Source of the DNA: Uranotaenia lowii
Lineage: Eukaryota > Arthropoda > Insecta > Diptera > Culicidae
DNA: 64,000 nt
NCBI RefSeq assembly: GCF_029784155.1
Contig: NC_073691.1
Span: 65,664,839-65,728,838, forward strand
Direction of reading: 5' to 3'
Below are positions 11,513 through 23,754 of this stretch, piece by piece. How positions within the stretch are numbered: the first letter of the stretch is position 1; every line of letters starts with the position of its first letter. Under the pieces are notes generated by a model. That model searched no databases and was not told the origin of the DNA. It was given only the letters and a program-made list of their open reading frames with translations. A program made the translations under genes and the position numbers.

Positions 11513-13707
11513 AGAACCCGTTCGTTTTTGGCAACAAGCCCGTAAATTTTATGTTGCCAAAATCGAATGTAGCCAAAATAGAACGGTTTTTTGTCACTTT
11601 TTTATTTATGATTTGTATTTCAAATTAGATAAAATTGATATTATACCTTATATTAGCATAAAATTTTTAATTTAGCTCAATTATATTAGTTTAAACCTGT
11701 AAAACATGTTAAAATGCATGTTTTCATTGAATGAAACTTTTATTATTAAGCCGAAATGAGAAATTTAACACTCATACTTATTACGCTTTACATTTATGTA
11801 GATTAATGTGAAATGCAGGGCCGTAGGAAGAACCGACTCATGGGGGGGGGGTTTTGGTGACTGATTTTTACCAATGATTTTTTGATCAACAATGCACGAA
11901 AACAAACAAATTTTAAATATATTCTGTTTGTAACTATATGATTAATAATTTTTAAGTAATTTAACATTAATAGTTTTCGTATAAAATCGTGACATTAGAA
12001 AATTGGTCCTTAAGCAAAAAGGTGAACTTAATTCCCTTTCATAGATGTTTGAAATCTTGTTATTTGTTTACGAGTCTGATAGGACATACTAAATTGATAT
12101 GAGCATAAGACAAGTTTTTAGGAGAGCCTTTCATTTTTTAAAAAAAGCTTGTTCTATACTCAAATCAAACAAGCCCAATCTTCCAATTTATTTAACAAAT
12201 TCAAAGGTTTTAATCTTCGATGAAAATAAATCTTATTAAAAAAGGGAAAGATAAAAATCATCAGATTTTCGGTTCAAATTTGCTTGGGGAAAACTTCAAC
12301 CAAATTAATGGTTTTTAGTTTGCAATTTGGCTTTCAAAAACTTGAATATAAACACATTGCTGACCAAAGAGATATCACGTTTTTTCGCATGCTGCTAATA
12401 TGCTCCGTTAAAATGGAAAATTCAAATGTTATAAAGCGAATAATGAAACCTCATTCTACAAATTTAACACGTTAATCAAATAAATTAAACGAGCAGTTTT
12501 TCAACTATTGGTTTCTAAAATATAAAATGCCGAATTTCGGTGTTCTTTATGTGTTAATAATGTTAAACAATATACCGATAAAATATAGAACTTTGAGCAG
12601 ATTTTTGTTTTTATTAAGATCAAGTAGGATATTTCTTTAACAGCAAATATTTTTCATAAAGAATAAATCGCATAATAAAAATTTGTATTTTTCGCTTAAA
12701 ACAAAAAAGTGAAATTCTACATTTTATTTGTGATTTTCAGCTGAATTGTGTTTAAATCTAATTTTGATTGAAAATTTGAAATCTGGAAATTGAATTGACA
12801 AGCAATCTTAAGTTCATGATCTCTTGAATTCCTCAACCTTTTATGATGATTATAAAATTTATTTACAAGCTTAATATTTTTCTGAATTTGAAACTGAATT
12901 CTAAATCTGATTTCTGAACCTGAGTTCAAAAATTGTGCTAATTAAATTCTGTTGTTCAGGTTTGATCTAAATTCACTATTTAAATTATTTATTTTAAATC
13001 TGTATTGTGAATCTGATTTAAAATATGAATATCATATGATCTGAATCTAACTTTTCAATTTTGGATTGTCATATCGAAGCTGTAAATGTTTTAATTTTGT
13101 CTAGAATTAAGTTTAAGAACTTCGAATTTGAATATAAAACAATTTTTTTCTTTTTTTCATATTCGGAAAACTATTATCAAAATATTGAAAATACATATGA
13201 TCTCGAAAAACATGATTCAAATTTGATATGAAATGCAAAACAAAATTTAAACCATGATTTCAAAGCAGCTTTTTATTTCTAATTTCTTATGATTATCCGA
13301 ACTGAAAATCAAGAATCCTGAACTAGGTACAGAATACGAAATTCCGAAATATGAATACAATTTTGGTGATGGAATTTATGGAATCAAAACCTTCGAAATA
13401 GGTTTTATTTAATTTAAAATTTAATATTCAGACCTGAATTTCTATTAACATATGAGAAAATTTGGAATGAGTGAAGCAGAATTTTGAACTTGGGATGGGT
13501 TTTGAGGTTTGGGCATTAGTTTTTAGTGAAGATTGTTACCTTAATTAACCTTACCCTTTGCTACCCTACTTTGCTTGCTTTTTTGGATCTTCATGGGGGG
13601 GGTTTAACCCCCAAAACCCCCCCCGTTCCTACGGCCATGGTGAAATGAAAATAAAAAAGTGTAAAAAACGCCTTTTTAAGATGTTGACAAAAATCGAACG
13701 GGGTCTG
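11513..13707. mobile_element. TA-flanked short element split by a hAT-like insertion
   Basis: The left terminus CAGAACCCGTTCGTTTTTGG and the right terminus (reverse complement CAGACCCCGTTCGATTTTTG) continue as about 25 bp of inverted repeat, flanked by TA at 11511-11512 and 13708-13709. Removing the inner element at 11816-13638 and one target copy leaves about 363 bp, a normal MITE size. It is noncoding. Confidence 0.65.
11816..13638. mobile_element. hAT-like nonautonomous transposon
   Basis: The left end CAGGGCCGTAGGAAG and the right end (reverse complement CATGGCCGTAGGAAC) form a 14-15 bp inverted repeat of the CAGGG type common in hAT elements. An 8-bp direct repeat, GTGAAATG, lies at 11808-11815 and 13640-13647, which is the hAT target-duplication length. 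Both ends run into G-rich stretches. The 1.8-kb interior has no transposase. Part of it (about 12720-13450) is a degenerate repetition of GAATTTGAA/GAATCTGA-like words. Confidence 0.7.
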
Positions 13708-13876
13708 TACTGCCAAACAGAAATCATATATGAAATATTCATTGTAAGAGAATAAATTTTAAAAAAATTCACAAGATTTCTAAATTCAAGTTAGTGCGTT
13801 GAAAGGCGAGAGATTCCAGCATCAATAAATCAAAAGAAGAGATTGTGTGTAAAAACGTTTGCGTTCCCAATGAGTA

Positions 13877-14480
13877 GGGTTGCCAGATTGCCCGGTTTTA
13901 TGCGGGTTTGTCCGGATATTTAATTCGAAATCTAGGATAAGTCCGGCCCGGCCTGGTCGCCCGAATTTCATTAGAAAAGCCCGGATTTTGTCCGGGTTTA
14001 TTTTCATTCTCATTTTCAAACCAAATTTGAAAACATAAAAACAAATTGTATGGTTTTTTTTTATTTCTGCAACCAAAACGAAATTTTTTGAGCAAATTTT
14101 ATAAAAAGAAAGAAAGAAGATGATTTTTTATATTAGGAAATTAAAAACGAGAATTCTGTTTAAAAATTGAAAATAATAATACAAAATTTCCAAAACATGA
14201 TTCCGTAAAACACGCCAATGAAGAATCTGACCACCGTTATTTAAGTTTGTTTTATAAAAAGAATCATGAAAGGTTTTTTGAAAGCCTTAAATACAATTTA
14301 AAATCTGCTTATTAAATTTGATAAAACATTTTTTCCCAGTTTTTTTTTATTTTTTAAACTCCTAGGATTTGATCAAATTTGCCCGGATTATGGTCGACAA
14401 TTTTGAAATCAAATGCTTGGATTTTGCCAGATATTTATTTTTAATTGCCCAGATTTGTCCGGCCCGGATACGTGCTGTAT
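13877..14480 (-). mobile_element. AGGTTGCCAGA-family element, about 600 bp
   Basis: The left end is GGGTTGCCAGATTGCCCGG after a TA. The right side contains the family's GTCGACAATTTTGAAATCAA and CCGGCCCGGATACGTGCTG blocks, but the last 12 or so bases of the terminus are replaced by T-rich sequence. Its central AT-rich part is longer than in the 440-bp copies. Confidence 0.7.
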
Positions 14481-17400
14481 GGTTTTTTTTCCTGGCATTT
14501 GTCACTTTGTTGAATTCTTCCGTTAAATCTGTATCGTTGATTAAATATAGATAAAGATTCATAATATTTTTTGTTTTTCATGTTGGAAAGTCAGTTCATC
14601 AGTTATCATTGATCGATTAAACTTTGTCGTTTGTAATTAATAAACGCAACAAAACTAGAAGTGATAGACAAATCTGATAAAAAAAAACTCGAGATTAGGA
14701 CGCAAAAATCTTACAAAAAGCACTGTTATATTTAAAATGTTTCCCTTGTGAATCGAAACTATTCCGTTATCAGTCTGCTTGTTTTGCAGCAACAAGGCTC
14801 TCTATCAAAATAAACATTCTGAAGATCCTTCAGTGAAATTTGTTCAACACTTTTGGATTTCACGATTTACACCAATTAATCCGCAGAAACTTCTTTAAGC
14901 TCATCCAGACAATAATATTGAAAATTAATGTTAAAATCCAGTTGAGGGTTTGATCCTCTGAATCTCAAAATTTGGCAATTTAAATTGTAATTGGTTACGA
15001 CTTTTCACTATAAAATAGTATTTACTATCAGAATGAACCCTTAGTTTCATGACTTTTATTATAATTCAAAATCATTGAAAAATTCGAAATTCTGTGTAGG
15101 TACCTAAATAAAGAAAAAAAAAAGATTTTCACTTTCTTTATAACTTGTTTGTTGCAAATTTGTAACTAGCATTTGCATTTGTAAGATGCTAACCATCATA
15201 TCCTCGAAAGATGTCAGCTTAGACTTTAGAAAAAGGAAGCTTTTCGAGGAAACATCAAGTTTCATTGAGATCCTGTATGTGTTTGTGTTCGTTTTTTTTA
15301 AACGAAGTTTCCGGGTAACCTCCATGCAATTACTTTGCACTGACTAAGAGGCCAAATTCGGTATTTGGAAGCTTTTCGAATTTTTAATATTTCTGGAAGT
15401 AGGTACTGAAGTTCTATCAAGGAAGTTTTCGTGTTAGCATTCCGCAGTTTTCAAATGACGATGGGTGTTTAAACTTTCAATTGATTAGATTTGAAATGCT
15501 TCGTTATGAGTGAAATTTGTGAAAAAATGTTTTCCTAATAGGGGTATCTTAAATTAACATATCATACATAAATCGTGCGGAAAATGTTAACTAAATCATT
15601 TTTTAAATTATAGATAATTCGTATTAAACCAGACACAGCATTAAACTCTCATATTACCTTTCCCTTGTAACAATTAAATAATGTTTGCTGTTTGCTTTGT
15701 CTATTCCCAAACAAAATCAGTGGCAAACATAATCGACAACAACAGCTTAGTTACTTAGCTAAGTGTCAATAGATGGTGCTTTTAAGGCCAATTTTGACGG
15801 TTTTAAAATGGCCGACAATTTAAATTCTTACACACGGATTCGACACATGTTTGTTCGGGACCCGTTCTCTTATTCTCTGTGTATTCACCTCACGTATCCA
15901 TATGGCCGAGCAAATTTTTTTAATCTGGAAAACCAGAGCAAACTTGACCGAAATCTAGGTATCATTTCAAAACTTACACGACGAAAGTGAGTGAAAATTA
16001 CCTACTTGAAATTCAAAGTTTTTATCAATCACATCACATCAGCAGCTTTATATTTGGATCTTATGATTCAAAATAAGATTCTATTCTCTTTTAAAAATGA
16101 AACCTAAAAAGTCGTTTTCGATCGCAAAAATTGAGTTTTCAAATAGTCAATTGGATAAGGATGTATTTTGAGAAAATAAAAAAAAAACGAAAACATGTGA
16201 GGCGCAATTCATTAATGACGTAAAGCAAAAATTAACTACTTTGACCTCCTCCCAACGTATGTCACAAATTGTAATGCTGCGACGTACCCCCTGTGAAAAT
16301 ATGAATACCCTCATATTTTGAGTTTTATATGTTAAAAAAAGTGTTTTAACATTACATTTTTAAAGTTTTTTTTAAACCCATGCAACAACAAAAAAAATTG
16401 AGTTAATATCCGTTCCGATCGCTAATAGTATAAAGTACTCCATACTGAAAGCTCTCCGATAACACTTTTTGATTGTCTTATTCTGAATTGTTCTGTGCTT
16501 ATAAGCTAAAGGCTTTTTTTTAACTTTATTCTGCTCAAGAAGAATAACTTGTTATGCAAAATATACTTCACTTAGTAATATTCGTCGGAATAAATAAACC
16601 TTGCAGTTTTAAATCCATAAAGTGGTATTGAATTCTTGGGGGTCTAATATTTAGTTTTTCAACACCTTTTTAATGGATATTTTATACAGATCTAAAAAAG
16701 TATCTCTCCGAATCTTTATAAAAGGAAAGGATTCAAATCAGATATACATATTTGTTGAAGCTAACAAATTTTAGCAGCCGTTGGTTTGCTTATAATTTCC
16801 CTGCAAAAATGGCATGACATCAAAAAATCGTTACGTAACGATGAGCATACCTCCCCCCTTTCCTATGTCACAATTCGAAACGTTTGAGCTTACACCTTTC
16901 CCTCCTAGAAGCGTTACGTAATAAATGGATTCCTTCATTGTAAAATATTGAAAACATTACTTTGGTTCAATTTTTCACATTTTCTCCTCTATTTCTGTCA
17001 ATCATACATAAGACTTAGTTGATTTGGAGTCATTTCGGAATATTTCACACTCTGAGTTTTGGTTCAAATCTCTTCCATGTTTTTTTTTGCAAAATTTTAA
17101 ATGAGTGCATTCACATGAGTAATTTTAGCATAACATCTAATCGAATTTGTTTCAATTTATAAATTTTCTCAAGGATATTTACTGCTGATAGTTTTTACAA
17201 AAAAAAAAAAAATCATACATTGATTGTCTTAGAAAACCGGAGATTGTGAGTTCGAATACTGCTCTTCTTTCGCGTTGCTTAAAGTTCTTTGAAAATATAC
17301 CCTCTTCTGAAAGATAAATTTATTAATAAATATTATTAGGACTGATGTATGTTACATAAAAAGCTTTAGGCGCATTTTAAAATAAAATTTCAAAATCGTT

Positions 17401-17895
17401 AAATAAATCATGGATTTATGTCTCATTATGATTCTTGTTTTTGGATTCCAAGGTGTTTGCTAGGCGAAGACTATTTGAGCTTATTTATAATCTATTTTGA
17501 AGGTTGATTCGCTCTGTTAATAGAATTTGAAAACGTGCAGTGCGAGAATCATAGAGAATGCGTAGAAATGAATGCAGTGCTATTCTTCGATTTGCAAAAC
17601 CGTAACAAAACATCCGCGATGCAACCTGTCAAATTTTGCCAACATCCGATTCGCTTCGGATCCGAACGAACCCGTGCTGCTCCTGCATCGAAAACTTATC
17701 TGTAGGAAGGTACCCGAATGTGTTTCGTGTGTTACCTTCAACCAAAAAACTCCTAGCTGCAGCAAAAAAAAAAAATGTAAGCCACGCGATTTTTTTTTCG
17801 TCGTCTACCCTTATATTCTTGGAGACTAAATATATTAATCAAATAGCTAAGGAAAAAAAACCCTAGAAATACAACCGCCAACCGGATCAGGGCGT
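14481..17895. other. AT-rich intergenic interval with dispersed repeats
   Basis: No gene is recognised. Two related CT-rich segments (16203-16310 and 16825-16945), each with ACGTAA near a CATTAAT/AATAAATG end, look like copies of one dispersed repeat. From about 17570 the base composition becomes less AT-rich towards the first exon of the gene. Confidence 0.4.
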
Positions 17896-17935
17896 TCAGT
17901 CAGTCTGTCACAGTCCTCTGTTTTGGCTATTACGC
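17890..17935 (+). promoter_or_regulatory. Candidate core promoter with TCAGT initiator
   Basis: TTCAGTCAGTC at about 17895-17905 matches the arthropod initiator TCAGT. No TATA box is seen 25-35 bases upstream; the nearest TATATTAA is about 65-70 bases away. GGCTAT near +28 from the initiator A weakly resembles a downstream promoter element. The assignment rests on this motif plus the perfect splice donor 100 bases later. Confidence 0.45.
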
Positions 17936-17999
17936 GCTGCAACGCGTCAATCGAAGAAAAACCAGTTTTTCCAAACGGGCAAATCGGATCGAAGATCAA
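17898..17999 (+). other. Noncoding exon 1 of the secreted-protein gene (candidate)
   Basis: It runs from the initiator to the donor CAA|GTAAGTT at 18000. It contains no ATG, as suits a 5' UTR exon. The following 0.9-kb intron is locally GC-richer than the rest of the window. RNA evidence would be needed to fix both ends. Confidence 0.45.
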
Positions 18000-18943
18000 G
18001 TAAGTTGGGCTTACTCTCTGGGCGGGGGTTCCGGTGGGGTCTCTTAGAAGAGGAAGCTTTCGATGGGTTTCCACCAACCTCCGAACTTCGGTTCGTGTTT
18101 CGGAAGCTTTGCCTTTCCATCCGAAGTAGATGGAAAAGTCCGCTCTTTGTGGGTGTGAGTGTGGGAGAGAGAGAATAAGGGAGCTTTCGCTCCGATCGAG
18201 TTCGGGTCAAGGGTGGTGGGAGTTTTTCCCAGCCGATCACTTTCGCTTTCGTTGGTGGTTTGGGAAAATTCGTACGCGTCGCGTGAGATCGATTTTCGGC
18301 GAGCTTTCCGAATTGTCGGGCCGCCGATCGACAATAGATACGAATTGGCCGCGAAGATTAGCCGATGATCGAGGAAGAAGAAGCCGAAAGTTTGCGTGCG
18401 AAAGCGACTTGTTTTTGTTGCTCTGGCGGACACCTGAGCAGAAAAAATTGTATATGGTAAAATAAGCATAAACAAGCGATCCAAAGTGATCGCGATCAGC
18501 AGCGCGCTGTTTTGTGGTGATTGCATGCGAGGTTGCGACCGAGAGTTGCTAGCTTTATCGAACCCGTTGTTGATTGGCTGGTGTTGGTCGGTTCCTCGGC
18601 AAAAGGCAGCCCCAACTGGAGACCCATGATCATTACGTCGTTTGGATTGGTTTGAGGCACACCTCGGTTCGTCGCTCATATGCCTTTGGCCACTGCAGCA
18701 GAGATTTGTTGGTGTCGTTTGATATTGTTGTGTCATCATCCTTTCTAAGCTACTCTTCCTTCTGCCCGCAGGGCACATCTTCACCGCGCACCGCACCACT
18801 TCCCTTCTATTCTTCTTTCTTCATAACTGTTTCGGTAATATCGTTTGACATAAAAAATCACTAATCCTATTTCCGTTTCCTTTTCTTCTCCCAACCGCAA
18901 ACCAAAAAAACAATAACAAATCATCCGAAAAACACAAAAACCA

Positions 18944-19199
18944 GGTACAAGTGCCAATCAGCCGGAATCGGAATCAGTGATCTGGAGCAGGAATTGGTGA
19001 TCGCCGCATCAGTAACGAAGTAACAAAACAAAACAAAAACAACGAAATGAAACCCTTCGGAAGTCGGAGTAACCTAGCGGTGGTGGTGACATTAGTGTTC
19101 TGCATCGGAGCCACCTTGGCCGCACCCAGTGTCCGAGTGAAACGGGACGAGGAGACACTGGCCGTTGCTGAGTCCGGTGCAAACCCCATTGCATCCGAG
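18944..19199 (+). CDS. Exon 2 of an uncharacterised secreted-protein gene (CDS 19047-19199)
   Basis: The ATG at 19047 opens 51 codons that end at the donor GAG|GTTAGT. The first 25 residues form a signal peptide: a short basic N-terminus, the hydrophobic run LAVVVTLVFCIGATLA, then AAPS. R-V-K-R at residues 30-33 is a furin-type processing site, so the mature chain would begin DEETL. The exon start is placed at CCAG|GTAC (18943/18944) because its acceptor resembles those of exons 3 and 4. A conventional acceptor at 18770/18771 is also possible. No upstream ATG occurs in either version. The exon ends in phase 0. Family not recognised. Confidence 0.8.
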
Positions 19200-21094
19200 G
19201 TTAGTGGTGATCTTCCTTTTTCTTGTGTGTATGTGTTCAATTGATTACTGTTTACTCGTAAAAACCCGTGATTACATTTTTGGTAACGTGAGCTTCTGTT
19301 TCACCGAAGGTCAGTGAAAGAAGAAAGAGCGAGCGAGAAATGCAGAAAAAGAGAGCGAGTGAGAGTGGCCTTTTGGCTGATTGAGTGTGAGCACACCGAA
19401 AAAAATCGTCAGATCAAGGTCGCACACGTGCAGCCATGCGTCTTTCTTAGAGCTCGCGCGCGCTTATCGGTAATGATCGTTCGCTGCTTCACTCGAGTTG
19501 CATAAACAGCGATCATTTGCTAATTTCCTCTGGTATGCGCTCTTGATGCGCGCCCGCGGCTCATACTGGGTGATAAAAATTACGCACCAGCGGCAGTGAT
19601 GGTAACATGCTTGTTTTATTTGCAATGGAACAATTGTTTCCAAGGGTGGGAAACACGTGTTCTCTCTCTAATGCGCTTACCGGTAAAGCGCTTCACAGCG
19701 CTTAATTGTCGAAATTTTTCCGGCTCAACTTCAAGAGCAACCCTACCGGAGATGAGATCGGCACTGAAAAAATGCTACCGATAAGCAGTTATCTCGAGAG
19801 TATCAAGATCACCGCCAATGATCATTGTTTCCAATTGTTGGAGAAAATTTGAATAATTCATTTCCTTTCTCGCGTCCGACACTTGTTAACACAGAGCAAT
19901 TACTTTTCCTAGATTTGTTATCTCAAACATCTTTATAATAAATTGATTCCGATCTTTGAAGATTGCTAGAAGCATTATTCACAACATTTAAAATAACTTT
20001 TGCGAGCACCGTGGAACCTTTACCGGAGCCATCGATCCGCGAGCCGATCGATGTCAGGTGCGGTGGTCAGCGGCCATTTCTCAAAATCCCTCTCAAATGC
20101 AATAGAGCACCTCCATCAGTTTACTGGTTAACCTTGTAACACGCGTATTCATAGAACGCGTCACCGAGGCGGCGCGACACGTTTCGCCATGGCATTAGTT
20201 ATGCAGTCGGATTTTTCTTAACATTTTATAACATTGGTGCCGCCGTTGAGTTGTGAGCAGTGACTTTTAGTTTAATTGAAAGTCTTATAAAGTCATCAAA
20301 AGATCACAATCAAAGATCACTTATAGATATTTGTTTTTAACTTTTTTTTAACTTAACATCGACAATTAAAAATAACACTTGAATATAATGTGACTAAGAA
20401 TTATACCAAAAGTGTCAAATAACAGAGATAAATAAGATCGAAGGAATAAAATTAAACTATTTTTAGATATTTTTTTAAATAATGGAATATTTCAGCTATC
20501 GTTCTATAATGAACCCAAATTACTTTCATGAGACTTTTTAACTGAGCATTATTTAAAGATGGTTCGAAGATAAGATTTTTTCAAAAATAGTAACGAAAAA
20601 AACTTTTCGGTTAAACTATCCCGAACAGATTACCATGCTACCAAAACGTGGCTTCAACATCAAATTGAAAGCATTTTTTGGTGTTGATTTTGAGGTGATA
20701 GCAAGTAAATGCCTCAGTACGGAACAAGCAAGACTCGTTAAATTTTATTTTTAAGCAAAATCAAACAACCGGCCACAGATTTGTATCAAAGTTAATGTAG
20801 AATTTCATTTGAGGTCAGAAGCAGGCTTCATTAAAGTAGATATACTTTAACCGATATAAACCACTTAACGAGAAAATGAGAGACACGAATAACGAATAAC
20901 TCTTTCGAATTGTCCTGATTTATGAAAATTTGTTTTTAAAACGTTATAAGTTGTACTGATTTTCAAAAAAAAGACTCTATAAGGATCAATTTTGTTGTAA
21001 ATTTATGAGAATATCGAACAAATCTGCAACAAAATAGGTAAACCCTTTAAACCGATGGTAATCTTCGGTTCATATGATATTTAAATGGTGTTTT

Positions 21095-21590
21095 TCGATA
21101 TAAATTGCAGTCCAGCCAAGAAGATGCTCAAATTCGTTCCATTCATCAAGGCGCCTTCACTTTGTCTAAAGTATCTGTTCCTTACAGAGCCAAAAACTAC
21201 TGAACCGATCAATGTGAAATTCGGTAGGTGAGAGATTTTGGGGTCGAAGAAGGTTTCTTTAATACTTTCAATTAATAAAAATATGACACAGTTCAAACAA
21301 TTTTTAGAAACTACCGAAAAATCAACGTGAAATTTAGTATGTAGTCATTTTCAAGACCGGGAATGGTTTCTATAATACTTTCAAACCCTTTCGATTTAAG
21401 AGAGGGGGGCTCTCATACAAAATAATTAAAAATATAATACAATTCGTACAATTTCCGGAAATTACTTAACCGATCCACTTGCAATTTGGTGTGCAGCCGT
21501 TTTCAAGACCAAACATAGTTTCTGCAATACAAAATAATATTAAATTTTTTTTTTTAATGGGTAGCAAAGCACACCGGGTCAGATAGCTAG
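21095..21590 (+). mobile_element. Helitron 3' end (partial)
   Basis: The right boundary reads CACCGGGTCAGATAGCTAG at 21572-21590, the CTRR-type Helitron 3' end preceded by a GC-rich segment. It is followed by A rather than the usual T. Inward are repeated blocks with ACTACTGAACCGATCAATG and AATTTGGT-like words typical of nonautonomous Helitron interiors. No 5' TC end was located, so the left limit is approximate. Confidence 0.55.
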
Positions 21591-21844
21591 AAATAAATCT
21601 AAAACAATTGCCTTGATACACGTTTTGTAGATTAATGTTTTTAAAGTATGGACATAATTCTTTAACGTCTTTTTTAACATGTTATTTCTAGTTGCTTAAA
21701 TTTTCATGGTGCAAGAATAGGAATTAAAAAAACAAATTATAACTGGCATCCATGAAAAAGTCGTGATTGGAATACACGCTATCACGAGTCACACGGTTTT
21801 TTCGAACTAATGCTTCCATTTTGTCCGCTAGAAGATGCTGATTA

Positions 21845-23222
21845 GGGTGGCCCAAAATTGTACTGTGTCTGGGATTTTGGGGGCTCAAGCTTCAAATGAT
21901 AGCTTAGGATGTAAGAAACAATATTTTATATGGCGACGACTCAGAAAAATGATGTTTAGAGGTCGCACTGGTTCGACTTTTGGAAAAAGGCCATTTTTTC
22001 GATATTTTGTCCTAATAACATTTTCAGATCTTGAAAAAGTATCAAACATGAGTCTCCAATATTTTTAAAATTTCTTTATAATGTAAGTTTTAAACTAAAA
22101 ATTTATTGGGACTGTTTCGGACTCTCAATTTGTATGTATGGTTTTTTAAATAACGCAAAACTATAAATTTTTTAAGAAAAAATTATTAAAATTAACAAAA
22201 AAGTGTACATTGGATCAAGACTTTTAATCAACATTGAATTCAAAAGATGCGCGACGTTATGATGTGCATCTTTGCAGAAGAAAGTGTATAGTTATGACTT
22301 GTCGTTTCAAAGTAATTCAAGTTTCACTGTGGAAAAAATTCACGATTTTCGAATTTTTGCTAAGAATTGCTCTATATTATGATATTGATGAGTTTCGAGC
22401 AATCTAAGAACTAAATAAACTCCTGATATCAAATTTTCTCATCCTTTTATCGATCCTTAAATCACCAGAAAGAACCATTCCATGTTTTTAGATTTTTTAT
22501 TGATTGAAGGTCGTGTTACCCATACTTGGGTGACGGTTTGGTGAACGTGTTATGGCTACAACCACTAAATAAATTTAAAATAAAAATCTAGAAACTAGTC
22601 ATGGTTGTTTTTGCTGATTGAAGGATCGATAAAAGGATGAAAAAGTTTGATATCAGAAGTTTAGATTGCTCGAAACTCATTCACATCATAATATAGAGAA
22701 ATTTTAGCGAAAGTTTGAAATTTGTGACTTTTTCACTCAGAAAAACTTGAATAACTTTCTAACGACAAGTAATAGCTATACACTTTCTTCTGCAAAGTTG
22801 CACATCATAACGTTGCGCATCTTTTGAATTCAATGTTGAAAGAAAATGTTAATCCAAAGTACACTTTTTCAAGAATTATAATTTTTTTTCACAAAAATTC
22901 ATAGTATTGCGTAATTTAAAAAATCATACATACAAATTAAGAGTCCAAATCAGTTCTAATAAATTTTTAGTCTAAAACTTACATTATAAAGAAATTTTAA
23001 AAAAATATTAGAGACACATGTTTTATACTTTTTAAAGATCTGAAAATGTTATTAGGACAAAATGTCGAAAAAATGGTCTTTTTCCAAAAGTCGAACCAGT
23101 GCGACCTCTAAACATCATTTTTCTGAGTCGCCGCCATATAAAATATTGTTTCTTACACCCTAAGCTATCATTTGAAGCTTGAGCCCACAACATCCCAGAC
23201 ATATTACAATTTTGGGCCACCT
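21845..23222. mobile_element. Fold-back element, 1.38 kb, TA-flanked
   Basis: The left arm begins GGGTGGCCCAAAATTGTA and the right arm ends with its near complement. The two arms pair over about 650 bp each with a modest mismatch rate and an unpaired loop of about 80 bp near 22500-22580. TA flanks both ends (21843-21844 and 23223-23224). The arms have no convincing ORF. The open stretches in them (21835-22068 on +, 23032-23220 on -) translate alike only because the arms are complementary. Confidence 0.8.
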
Positions 23223-23754
23223 TAATGCTGATGCTGTCGCCTTTTCATTGTATGGAGAAAACGACTGTGGTAAATATTGGTTAAGTATATTTGATTAAGA
23301 TCCTAAATTATATGAAATTTAAAGCAAGGACCAAAATGAGATACCATACAAATTTTGGTAAAAATGTAATCAATATTTAGAAAAATTTGGCACCCAAGTT
23401 TTCTATCAAACATATAATCAAGTAATTCGGGATGGTTCATCCAATCGCATGAGTCAATAATCTGAATTGACAATAAAATTTTACGGTCAAACTCTAACAA
23501 ATTATGCTTTCGAAACTCGTTTCTAAACGTTGGCTAAACAAGGCTTCATTTAGGTTTCATCAAAAAATTATAAAGTGTCATTTTTTCCTCGAATTGTAAA
23601 AGATTGACAACAAAAAATGTTGTTTTTCATAACTTCATATTAAAGGCCATGAACATGAGCTACAGGACATCTTTTCGCAATATTCTCGCTCTTTGTTTGG
23701 ATATAATTCCCATCTTCTGTCAGTATAAAATGTTCATGCTGCCGTTATGACTCA

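Noticed and set aside
16203..16945. One 740-bp transposon with ACGTAA inverted ends
   Set aside because: The two segments look more like separate copies of one short repeat; the intervening sequence shows no inverted symmetry.
18044..18799. 251-codon open frame on the - strand opposite the first intron
   Set aside because: It has a low-complexity basic composition, no recognisable domain, and overlaps the + strand promoter/intron region, where low AT content lengthens chance ORFs.
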